In this document: piece after piece, positions 1 through 12,000 of the stretch | Numbering within the stretch: position 1 is the stretch's first letter | How the letters are laid out: each line of letters begins with the position of its first letter | Assembly: GCA_011763485.2 (NCBI GenBank) | Contig: JAANSK020271936.1 | Location: 1-21,167, forward strand | Direction of reading: 5' to 3' | Source of the DNA: Isoetes engelmannii | Taxonomy: Eukaryota; Streptophyta; Lycopodiopsida; Isoetales; Isoetaceae | DNA: 21,167 nt | Notes under the pieces: model-generated | Told to the model about the DNA's origin: nothing | Database searches by the model: none | Seen by the model: only the letters and a program-made list of their open reading frames with translations | Position numbers and translations under genes: made by a program

Positions 1-77
1 CCTAAAGAAGATAGGAGTGATGCCTTTCCTTCCCCACCACATGTTGCAATGACCTTGTTTCCTGCCAATACTGCAAG
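1..77 (-). CDS. NQR: NQR-like exon 13 (cut by window edge)
   Basis: Begins after acceptor AATTCTAG, encodes LAVLAGNKVIATCGG then EGKASLL, and runs off the left edge. The Cys-Gly-Gly at the end of the second Rossmann strand matches the plant family. An alternative acceptor seven bases downstream (TTGCAG) would break the frame, so the upstream one is chosen. The rest of the MDR domain lies outside the window. Confidence 0.88.
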
Positions 78-3000
78 CTAGAATTCGAGTCTTACAATAT
101 ATTATTAAGAAAGTGGTAGTAATATCAAAAGAGAAAAGTCATACTACCTGTACAGCAAATTGTCCAGTTCCACCTGCAGCTGCAGTTACTAGAACTGTCT
201 CGTTCGACCTCATTTTTCCAGCCTACAGCAATAGCACACTATTTTTGTTGAATTGTTGGAACTTGGAGGCTTAGCCAGCAAGAATCAGAAGATAAAAACA
301 AAAAAAAACAAGACAGATAGAACTAGGAGCAGAAAAGAACAGCGGGATAGCAAAATACATCTTTAAAGAACGTGTCCTCCACCTGAAATTAACAAAATTT
401 TATCATCCAGCACTTCCTAACAAGCTTCATTGATGAAACCTGGTGCTGACTGCACATTAGTCCACTGTCACAAACATGGACCATACGCTAACCTTGCTTG
501 AAATAGATTAACTTGCAACATGTCAAAGTAGGGTCTTCATAAACAGCCAACCAAAACCTAGGGTGGAAAAAGAACTACAAGCGGACAGACAGAAATATTG
601 CAGAACGTAGGTTTACCACTAGTGGTTGCAAGAACTCTGAAGCGGTGATACCAAGTTGCCTATACAAATGTATGAGGGAAAACGAGCGAATGCCAATGCT
701 TGGGATAATCTAGTACAAAAATTCAAGCAAGCTTACTTCTTTTCTTTGCCTGTGAGGTCCATGAATTTGTTGAATTTCAAGAAGAAATATCTATGCTTCA
801 ATATGAAGTGACGATGGCTGGATTTGGTGCAGATTCAGATTCCATGGTTTAATTTGCTATTTATATTAGCATGGACTATCATTTATGCTTGGGGCTTATT
901 TTGCCAAGCGAAAGTGGAAAATGAGAACGCTGGTCAAAGGAACTGCTCGTTTATGGGATTTGGTAAGATGGAGATAGGGCAGCTGAAGTGAGAAGAAAAA
1001 TGTTCTCTCTGTTTTAAGGGCACGTAATTTAAAGGATCAAGGCATAACTAATGTTACCTAACATTACCAAGACCCAGACAAAAGCCTTAAATGCCACGAC
1101 TATTGAATATAAGTAGGAGGATTTTCACTTTTACCTCCTTTCCTTCCTTTTCACTGTTTTCTTTGCACATCTCTATTCCCTCTGCCTTTTATCATAATCT
1201 TAACACTTCCTTTCTTTCTATCATAATCTTAACACTTCCTTTCTTTCCCTCTTCATTATCCTCCCCGTTTTGCTGGCTGATGTCCCACTAATCGAATGTC
1301 CTAGGGATGTTTGCGTAAGTAGTCCTAGCATTTGTTACCCAGGCCTTAAGAAATGGTAATAATTGAAAAAGGTGAGCCCTTAAATTGGGTGGTTCACCAA
1401 TTGCTGTAACCAAACTGATAACATAGAAAATCCAAATTTTCAGTGCAGACCTCCTCCAAAGCAATAGAAGCAGTTAGTCCTGACACAAGTAATGCCACAA
1501 CCTCGGGCGTAGGAGCAGGCACAGGAAACACATATTTTGCAAGCACCTGCAGAACAATCACGTGATCAGTATAACAGACCTGGAAGAATTATAATAAGAG
1601 CAGGAGACTGCATGTGTTTCAATAATTGAGAAACAGTTAAATGGAAAACACCAAATTCAGAAGCTTTACAAAATGGCTTGGCATCGATGATGACCATATG
1701 CTTAGTGTGCTTAGTGTGCGGAGTGCAAGGATGCAAGAACTAATGCTTCTCTTTCACCCCTTTCCCTTTTCCATTTTTAAAAGAATATAAACTCTGATAA
1801 TGTATACCCATAATATCCTAGCTTCAATTCTTTGCATGATGTTTTAAATAACATCCATTCCCAGAGTTGGAAAAAAGTGAGCTCAAATCAGCTTCATACC
1901 CTTGTCAACTGTAGCAAGAATCTTACTCAAGAGGAATATAAAATTAATTACCTCCCCATACTCTGCAAATCCTCCATAGCTGATGGTTGCAACTGGAGAG
2001 CCTAAGCTCAAGCCAAACGATTCTGAGCCACTACCTAAACCAGCAACTATACCAACAGTCTGTAATACCATGGCTAAATATCAGTTTATTCTAACCTACA
2101 TAACATTTCTTTTTTTTCTTACCTCAAACCCAGCATCAAACGGAAGACGTTCCAATGCCTCCTCTTTAGATTTGAAGTAGTTACCAGAGGTATAGTTGAT
2201 CTACAGATTTAAGACAAAAAGAGTTGAAGTTGATCTAAAGCTATCAATTAAGAAGAATCATACTTGGATGCTCATGAAAGATTAGTAAAACTTGTAAAAC
2301 AAAAAGAGCTGTAGATAATCTAATGCCATCAAGGGAGGTGATGTTTCTAGCGTGTACACAATGTGTTCAGTTTTGCATAAGATCAAGTTCATGAAAAATA
2401 AAAGTACACATTTCTGATCATAAATTCATGAGTTGCTGCAAATTTGTGGGGCCTCCAAAAAGGCAGTGGTACCTTCCTCTTGTTCTTATCCATGAATACG
2501 ACTCCCTTGAAACCTTATTTGGCTGCTCCAGAATTGGAAATAAGACAATTAGAGCCTTTTCACACACGCCAAATGCCAAAACGTACAGAGTTTTTTTGAG
2601 ATGCAACAAATTGACTTCTTCAACAAGGCACGTAACTTTGATATTGCTACAGCAGCAAGTAGCAAGCCTGATACCACGAATTGAGGAACTGGAGTTTAGA
2701 CAGGACAACCTGGATTTATCGGAGAATATTCGATCTGAAATTGCAGTAATATGGAAGTAGGATTGAAACAGATCGAATGGAGCTCCATTCCCATCATGAA
2801 TTTCCTGTCCTGATACCTGCCACCACCCATTAGCCGTCCGTCAACCATACATAGTGGTACTGGATTTGGAGTGCTCCTCGTCCCATTGGACAGTGGCGCT
2901 GAGTCCCGAAACTTCTAGATTATTGTCAAAATGCCAGCGAAGGAGACAATATGACACATTAGAGGGGGGAAAAAAAATTAAAGAGTCTTAAGCTTCAAAT

Positions 3001-6000
3001 GTACTGTTTGTGATTCCCTCACTACGACCATTGCGTTTGTGACCAACACATTATGGCATCTCAGATCACACGACCGAAGCTTCTTGGGGTGTAAAAAAAG
3101 CAACCCAAGAGGCAGCCTGTAATCATTAAGTTTAAACCTTAGAGGATAGGTTGAATGCCTTCACAAGAAAACTTGCAACACTTCCCAAGATCTTCATGGA
3201 TGAAGGCCTCACACCAATGCAAAAGGCTAAGAGGTGGCAGAGGCTCAGAAAGATCAACTAAATGGGCTGTCTATAGAGATGGCCGATCATTTGAGAAACT
3301 GGTCTTTGAGAAGTGTCGGGTTGCTCTTGGGACAGAAGAACGAAGAAAGAACAGGAGGGATAGCAGTTCTTAAGAACCGGAATGAATGAGAAAAAGATGA
3401 AGCAGCAAGGTTCCTGTGGGTCAAGATATGGCTTTATTTGATGATATCACCGAATTTTCTAAGCCAGAAAGGGTCCTGATCCTAGGTGACCCTGTTTTAC
3501 CACTATTCTTATATCTCCAGTTAAAACACATACTATCCAAAGGTCAGATGATTGTAACATGGAGATTACAAGGTATGCTCACTTCGTTTTAGAATTTGGG
3601 CAGATGCATCGTCTTGTCATTTGGGATGCAACATTCGCCGGATTCTTCCAACTACACTTGCAATGCTCAAATCGGTGACATAGTGTAGTAATTATTTGAT
3701 GGCGTCTCTAGCCTTGAAAGGAAATTGATTTTCAGTCCTACCTCAATGACCCACTGGGGATCCATTCTCCTCTCCTTTTGCCTCAAAACGTGCTTCCAGT
3801 TGGACACAAGCTTGCCCCAAGAAACCACCCTACTTCCATCTTGAGTTTTCTCACTTGATCTCAATTACAGCCTGGAACTTGATACATGATTGAGGGACTT
3901 CCATAACTCTCAACACGTGGAACAAAAAGCCATAATACTCACAACTTCCATACCCCAAGCCTGCCTAAACACTTTTTTGCACAAACTTTTTCCTCTAGTG
4001 AACGTCGTGTACGAATGCCCCAAGACATTTGGTATGATAAAGAATGCAGAAACCTTCACAAGCAGCTCAAGAAAGAAATAGCCGCCTACTCCTCTATAGT
4101 TATAGCAACTAAGGAAGACTATCAAGAGCTGATCCGCATGAAAAAAGAGAAGATATATAAAGCAATTGCGGGAAGACATGCTTAACTTGATATACAGCAA
4201 TAAATGTGCTAGATTTCGGCAGATTAGCTGAGGAGTGCATATCACCAAATATGCTATCATGTTACCATAATAACATCTTTAGCATCGCGGAAATCCTCCA
4301 TTAGCTGAAATGCTCAAGAAAGAAATAGCCGCCTGCTCCTCTATAGTTATAGCAACTAAGAAAGCCTATCAAAAGCTGATCCGCATGAAAAAAGAGAAGA
4401 TATATAAAGCAATTGCGGGAAGACATGCTTAACTTGATATACAGCAATAAATGTGCTAGATTTCGGCAGATTAGCTGAGGAGTGCATATCACCAAATATG
4501 CTATCATGTTACCATAATAACATCTTTAGCATCGTGGAAATCCTCCATTAGCTGAAATTTCATGAAACTGACTTTGCTCTGAGTTGCAAATTTTGAGGGC
4601 TGGGCAATGGCCTATAGATCGGTCAGGTGATCATAACTTGGATAATAGTAAAGATCTAGTAGGCCAGATTGACTTTGCTTTGAGTTGCAAATCTTCAGTG
4701 CTGGGCAATGGTCTAGTAAATACATCAGTGAGGTGATCATAGCTTGGAGAACAGTAAAGATCTAGTAGGCCAGATTTCCACCACCGAGGAGCTGCCACAT
4801 CAACTGCCAATCTGCCCCCTGGCCAATGCCAAAGTCCTGGAATATTTTAAGGAGCCAAACCACAGGCATCCAAGAGTGCCTCGTAATGGAGTTATACATT
4901 TAGCAGGAACAATTGAAATGGAGGCCTTACTATCTATAGGCTCTTAATCCGTTTTACCTAGGCGCATGCCAGCAGATCTATGTCTAGCTTCCATCTTGAT
5001 CCGTTTCTTTTCTATTGTTTCTTAAAAAGATAGTAAGCACTTACATCACTTGCATTAACTCCAGCAAAGAGGTACTTGATAAGTACATGGCCAGCCTTTA
5101 TACTAGGAGCAAATGGAACAGAGATTATCTTTGTGGCATGTCTGAAGTTGTTGCTCAAGGTATGGACGATGCTGCATAAACCTTAAACATCAGTTCTACA
5201 TATTCCATACATGACAATGGCAAAAACAGGCAGCCAAGCCCTAATAACAAGGCAGATTGAAGACAAAAGGAACATGACAGCATCCAAGCATGTTCCCATG
5301 TACAATTTATATTAGCTTTCAGTAAGCGACAATGTTGTTCCTGCCCTCATTCTCTTACAACAAAGGGACAATAGTTATACAGACCAGTCATACGCATCCC
5401 TTCACCAATTAGATCAGAATTTTTACTTTATGAAGTTTATACATATATATATCAATTACATGTCATATGAGCCACAGTCCAAGAAAAAACCTACCTAAAA
5501 ACTTATTGACCCTCATGGTCTTGGAGGTACATACTTTTTAAGATTACCCAGCCTATCCTGTTTGCATCAATTTGTAATGCAGAAATTTAGAGACCAGAAA
5601 GATGCACATGGAGATATATGCAGAAATTATTATGTAAGAGGCGGATAGATATGGCTTTTCTGTTTCGGCGTTTTTTGAAGAAGTTGATCATGCAGGAACA
5701 GATGGCACATGATTTGTATTGAACTCCAACCGATGTAATATGACATCTTTACAAGATCCTTCATTTGCATTATTAAAGGACAATTACATGTGTTTTATCC
5801 TAAAATATTATACATGTTAAACTTCCCTAATATGGGCTTGCAACTTACATCTTTTTGAATTGTTTTGGCAGGATTATGCTTGATAGTTTGTCCCTTTGTT
5901 CTTTATCCAGTCGTCCTTTCCCTGATAATCCCTTGTACTTCTTCTCTTCCTCCTTTGTGGGCCAATATTCAAGGCCCCGTCTGTTGGTTATCCAAAGGCA

Positions 6001-9000
6001 CGATCCCCCCTTAGTTTCGTCTTCTATTAGCTGGAAGGTGCCTGGACATATAACATGTTATAGATATAAAAGAAAAGAAAAGCGCAACCATAGCTACAAG
6101 ATAAGATGCCATTAGCATTAAGAATTTATCTTAAGCCAAAAGACTGCCGAAACTCAGGTATCATGATTATCAATGCAGTATTTGGTGATGCCAAAAGTGA
6201 TCGATAAAATGTGGGGAAAATGGAAGAGCACAGAAGAGATCATCCCATGATTATTTACACCACTCAGCATTATGTTTTTCATCATTGGCCAGTAGCAGTT
6301 TCAGATTTGGCAATTTGAATTCAAGGAGATCTTGCGCTACTTATTTTCTTTTGGGGAAGGAGCCATGCTTCAGTAGAATTTATGAAGTTTTGCATCTTAT
6401 CGCTCAACTTTATGGAGAGATCGACCTGCATCTCTACTTTCGGATATTTCAGGTGCATATATACGGTGTTCCTACATTGGATGGTGGTGCCATAAAACTT
6501 TGCAGATATGAGGATGGTGCACTGGATATTGGCTGACCTTAGAGGTGAAAGAAATATTTTTATTGATTCAGTAGATCACTGATGCTAGAGTATGAGGGAG
6601 CTAGGCTGTAAGGATCTTGGTGCAAGCGGCAAACATTGATCTTACCAAGGCAAAAATATTCATGGATTGAATGATGGAGAGTATGGGTGAGTACTCTACT
6701 GCACTCAGTTACAACAACAATCTTTTGATTGGACGTCTTCTTTTAGGCATCGATTTCATTATTGAAGACTAGGGAAGGGAGCAGTGCATAACAGAGTGCA
6801 TAGCAAATTTGCAGATGAGAAATGATCTCCAGAGGTTATAGAATTGGGATTATTTGTTACAGCAGGTTTTATTGGCAGATTTTATGGCAAGGGAAAGCTA
6901 TCATGCAGTGTGGCATGGTTCCTGGCTATGGCAACAAAAATTAGTTCTCATGGTTGTTCTTATAGATTCTATTTTAGCTAGAAGTGCAGAAATTTCAACA
7001 CAGAAGGGAGTGGGCTTAGTAACGCAGCAACACTAGATTTGCTGATGGGCCAGAATTCACGGGCATAGTGGGTTGAGTTTAAAATAGATCGGATGTATAG
7101 TTTGTACAGACTTGAATTGAAGATGTACATATTATGAAGATGTCTCACATATATCGGTTCAGGGAGTGTGTTATAATAAAGAACCTACATGTGTGACATG
7201 TACATACGTCTACATATGCTGACATGTACACTTGTACAGCTGGCACCATGTGCCTTCCATTTACATCGTTTCCTATTCTCTTGTGTCCATCTCTCATAGA
7301 TCTTTTCACGTCAATAAAAAGGTTTATAGAACATGTGAAGTTCGTGATCTCTGCTCCTTACTTCCTGCCCTTTGATTTATCAAAAGTTTGGTTTATCAGG
7401 TATTCTACCTGGATTCTTACGTTTTGTGTGAATTTCCAAGAGAGGTTTTAAGTCGGTTGTTTATGACCCAAGATAATAAGTCTCAATGCACACCTTCAAT
7501 AATCCTCTCAATGGAAATGTAACCTCCAACGCTCTTGATGATCTCTGGTCTCAATTTTTGTGCGAGATCTGTCTCCACAAACTGCAAGAGAATGCCAGCA
7601 AGTCAAACAAAAATACAGGTATAAACACTTGCCAACTCAGTAGAGCCAACACACTGACCTCCGGGCAAAGGACATTGACACGAATACCCTGGCGAGAGAG
7701 ACTTCTTAGAGACCTTGTAAACATCACCACGCCTCCTACATATTAAAATTAGTTATAATACATCATTAGAACAACCTTAGATCATTGAATAAACAGCAAA
7801 CCAATGCGCTAAATTTGGAGATCTAGGCAGCAGAATCATAAGACAAAGCAAGAAACACGGGGGAATAAGAATGAAAGTAAAACACGAGGGAATAAGAATG
7901 GAACTTAGACGAAGTAAAAGAACAGGTAAATTTATATAGAAATACAATGCTTAATAGCAAAAATAACGACCATCTCAGGAATCCAAGCCTAAAGGGTATC
8001 TGATTCATTCATGATAAGCTCTAATATAGACAAGCAACAATGATTATCAGAAATATTATGTACTGGCAAGGTAATAAATTCAGTTAGCGCCTCAAAATTT
8101 TCCACCAGACTATCCTGTTCAAAGCTGAACCGTAAAGAGTTCCGTAAGTCTTTTGAAGTGGAAAATTTATCTAAGACCCATGGATATTCTTCCTGGTCAA
8201 TTCCAAAGCATTGCCATCTTCTGAATCAAAACTCTGTGGATCTTGTGCCTCGGATCTTGTAAACTGCTCTCACTCACAATCTCCCATAACCATGATCCAG
8301 ATCTTTCATGGTGAATAATTCCCATAGGACAAGAACTCAAACTGTGCCAAGTATTACAAGAAACGGGTAGATATCTCTAAAATTGTGCCCTTGCTACAAT
8401 CCCCTCCTGTTTGCTGGATCTATAGACCAAAACTGACTCTAGAAAAAAACCAATCCAAACACCACGCAAGAGACGTCCCTTAACCAGCTATCAAGAACAA
8501 GGTAATCATCTCCACTTTTCAACTGTGTCAAAGATTTCAATAAATTTACCAGAACACATGCCAGAATCTAATTTCAGCACATAACTCCAGTTCTCAGCCA
8601 CGTTGCAAAATCTTGCAAAACGTTACCGTCAAAATGAAAACATACACCTCTGCTGTAATTGCAGCAGCTAAGCTGTGGCAAATGTCCATGGATCGTTGTC
8701 AAATCTCGACAGACTGCCAGGGCCAACAAATGGATGAAAATCGGCAATGGCAAGACCCATCCACCAAACTGTTAGAAATTAACCACACCTGGCACATCAA
8801 AACGTCATATCCGACTAGAAATTTGTCAAAATCCACAACTCGAGATCTAACTTCAAACTTTATTGAAACAACTACCAGAAATTTGCCTGAATCGTACACA
8901 AATAGAGATATGTCAAGATCTATTCAAAATTCACCCTCCAGCAAATCTTCTGCTCAGAATTGCAAGAAGTTTGGCCCAAATTCGTTGGCCAAGATCCGAT

Positions 9001-12000
9001 CACTGTTACTCTTTTAAAATCCCTCCAGAAAACTCCTCTAGAGCTACTTTGCAGGTGGAGGCAGATCAGATTTCTGTTTATGGCACTTTTTATTACTGAC
9101 AAAGGGAGTTGATGTTACCATTCTGAGCTAGAGCCTTGGAATGGTAAGAGACACTTAGGGGAGGCCTTCTTGGGCGCAGCCCATAGAGGCTAGAAAGGGG
9201 ACAAGTAGCCATATAAGGTGCACGCCTTATATGCCAAGCCACCTTTAGTGAAAGGTCTTGGGAAAGGTGAAAGGAGAATTAACTACATAAGAGTGACAGT
9301 TACATGGATCTGGGAAGGAGGAATCCTGAGATCACATGGTCGTCTTGTGTATGCTAGCTTTCACGGTGGGGAGTTACAGATTCGTCTGAACTCATAGGTT
9401 GGGTGGCGAGTTATTCACTGTTTCTGCTATTCTCTTGGTTGTGGCCATATTCCCTTGTGGTCCTGTGTGGACTTAATCTGAGGAACTTGCTGTTCGTAAC
9501 AGCGGTGCTTTCATTGAGAATTGTGGTTAGAGCTTGAGAATTGTGGTTAGAGCGATTTACGGCAGCAAAGACAAAGCGAGTGGAAAGCATAGACATACCT
9601 GAGGGAAATGCTCCAGTTGGAGATGAGAATCCTAATCAAGCAAATCGTTCACGCTGTGGGAGCAGAAGGCAAATCCCGGAATCAGCCGAAGCAGTTGATG
9701 TTGTGACAACGATCAGCCAAGCCGAATGCGTTGCCGGAAATCAATGCAGGGGTCTTTTTCTGAGTTGGGAAGAAAAGATTCACAATGGTTGTCAACGAAT
9801 TTAAGAAAAGAATAACAGGGTTCAATAAGGGCTCCTGAGGTGAGGCAGACTCTTTTGGATCCATGAATGAGTTCGTTAATAGATGGGGTTGTGGTTGCTG
9901 TGTTGGGGTCAGTGGCATGATGGTCTTAAAAAGGAGCATCTGGGATAGATCTCGCTTCAGATTAATCCAGATTGGGTTCTGCAAGCGAAACTGCCCGTTG
10001 GAGCTGTTGGACGTGCCAATCTTAGGCGTTCCAACTGAAGTCAATTGTGGATTACTCCGTAGGCTATTATGGATGTGATCTGTGTTGACACGTCATAGAC
10101 CTACCAAGTAAGTTGATGACCTTGTGGATAGGTCAAGATCCTGGGGATCCAGCCCTGGGAGGTGCCTTGCATCCCAGGAGATATTAGCTGGGCTAATGGA
10201 CAATGTACAATAGCTTGATATCAAGCGGGTCTGTGTAAACAATATAGTATAGTTACTCCTGGAGGACCATTGTGGCTCTAGAGGGATTATTTGTAGATAA
10301 TCCTCCATGCTTGTGTTTCTCTCATTAGCGAGGCTAATGTAGGCACTAACTGAATTAGTACAATGTATATTTGGTGCTGGTATTAGGATGGATAATGCCC
10401 TAATGTATATGCCCCACACTGAAGCTGAGTGGGCAAAAGAGGAGTTCTCTTAACACCATTGGAAATTTAGCGAAGTTTACCTAGCAATTGAACGTGGGAA
10501 GCCAAAATTGAGGCTAGATCGTCTAGCAATGCTGGAGGTCCTAACAACTGAGGTCAGTTGTCTTTCACCCTGTAGGGTAGCCACCAGGATTTGTGTAAAC
10601 AGATCTCCGACCTGTAAGGTAGGTCGAGGGCCAAGCAAATTGGTCTAGGAGCATGATGTTCAGCCTTGGGAGGAGCCTAGCGCCCCAAGAGGTGTCAGCA
10701 AAGGCTAATACTAGTGGAGGCTAAGAGGCTAATACTCGCAGTGTACACTGTGCCTTGAATAGGCAAGAGTCCAAGAGGACATAGCATCAGGAGGTATGTG
10801 TTGGGAGTCATGACCCCAAACATACGTTGACCTTTGTACATTGCCTTTCGGCCAAAAAGATGATGGGATAAAGGCAGAAAGGAAAGGTGATGGATGGCGA
10901 GTCCAGTCACTTTCCTTTGCTTTGTAGTAACCCACAACCCCAGTTTGCCCCCCTAGCAAACCACTATCAACTGTAAGCACTCAATCTCCTTCTCAGGCCA
11001 ATCATATGTCTGGGTGCTTGCTTGGCTTTCATACCATGTTAAGACTTAATCCAGGCAGCAAGAATACAAGACCCGTGGGTGAGGCAAGAGAAAAGTGGAA
11101 ACTTGTACGCAAAAGAATAGCCAAATCGATAGAGAAGTGCAGAGGGCCTGGTGTTGATGTGGCACCATATACTTTGATAAAATAATGCCCACTGAACTGT
11201 ACGTTAAAATACGGTTGTAGCAGAGCTAGACAATCAATTTTGTTGCTGCAGAAATTTTTAAACCTAGGTTAGTCCACACCCCGTTATTTAAAAATCTATA
11301 CAGTGCTGAAGAGAATTGCATCCAGTTCTTCAGCTTGAGTTGCATTTTCCACTCAGACAGGAAAATTAAAAAAGCAATAAAAATACCTTTAGATGCTGAA
11401 TAGACGGGTCCAAACATTGCAGGATACAGACCAGCAGCAGACCCAATGTTAATTATAGTTCCACGATGGCCAGTCTGTGTCATTGCTTGTATCTGAAAAC
11501 ATGCAAACATGAAAAACCATAACGGAACTTAATTTGCAGTTATGGTCAAAGCATAGCATAGACTTCCAGGAAGAGAGGGTATTCGATTGCTAGCTTCTGA
11601 ATTTTTAAAATTAAAATGGAAAGGTTTTGCACAGGAAAGAAGCGCCTCTAAAGAACATCAATGAGTGTAAGGCTGGGCAATGCACACGTGGAAGTCGAAG
11701 AAAAAATACATTGGAACATAAAGAAGAGATGAAGTTGATGCCCTTAGAGGACTAAAAAACGTCCTGTTTATTCCAATATTAGCTCAGGTAATTATATAAC
11801 ATCCCAAGAGCAATGAAGACTTCAGTTCACAGCAGAGACAACCTGTACAATGTGTCCTAACATCCTAACCCATGTGCATCATAGGTAATCTCAAGTTCTG
11901 AAATCTACGAAAGAAGTGCATTTCATGTCGAATGACAACCCCTCCTGATGTGGAAGAATGATGCCACTGTTGTTGATGCCACATGTTGAATCTCTGCCAG

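Larger units (their letters stand above)
7800..11060 (-). mobile_element. Possible Copia-type LTR retrotransposon fossil
   Basis: Read on the minus strand, AACATGGTATGAAAGCC near 11020-11040 resembles a Copia primer-binding site (normally TGGTATCAGAGC). AGGAGGGGATTGTAGC near 8395-8408 resembles a polypurine tract and LTR start, and TATATAAATTTACC near 7930 could be an LTR TATA box. Sequences beside the presumed LTR ends (about 7824-7843 and 11053-11073) share GGCAGCA(A)GAAT-like text. The internal region has no readable protein, so the element is broken and old. Boundaries are approximate. Confidence 0.28.
7736..11386 (-). other. Intron 4 of NQR-like gene (3651 bases)
   Basis: The longest intron. 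Most of it looks like LTR-retrotransposon-derived sequence with signals on both strands. The longest open frames (134 codons plus strand at 8613-9017, 120 codons minus strand at 9682-10044) show no domain I recognise. The GC content rises between about 9100 and 10950 relative to the flanks. Confidence 0.7.

Noticed and set aside
1091-1291. Plus-strand frame of 66 codons
   Set aside because: It translates a pyrimidine-rich, tandemly repeated stretch of intron 11 into Ser/Phe/Leu-rich sequence; no sign of selection.
4065-4775. CRISPR-like or satellite array
   Set aside because: Only two copies of each unit, directly adjacent with no spacers, in a plant intron; simple tandem duplication explains them.
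4744-4947. Plus-strand frame of 67 codons
   Set aside because: Begins inside the second tandem repeat and matches no family I know; likely LINE debris.
5855-6115. Plus-strand frame of 86 codons
   Set aside because: It is the shadow of NQR exon 7 on the other strand, which has clear homology and correct splice sites.
7486-7746. Plus-strand frame of 86 codons
   Set aside because: It is the shadow of NQR exons 5 and 6 and the short intron between them.
8613-9017. Plus-strand open frame of 134 codons as a gene
   Set aside because: Low-complexity Ser/Thr/Asn/Gln composition, no recognisable motif, inside an intron, and overlapped by open frames on the other strand. It looks like chance openness in transposon-derived DNA.
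9682-10044. Minus-strand frame of 120 codons as a host gene
   Set aside because: Pro/Gln/Asn/Leu-rich with no host domain; it lies within the LTR-like block and has no splice structure. At most fossil element sequence.
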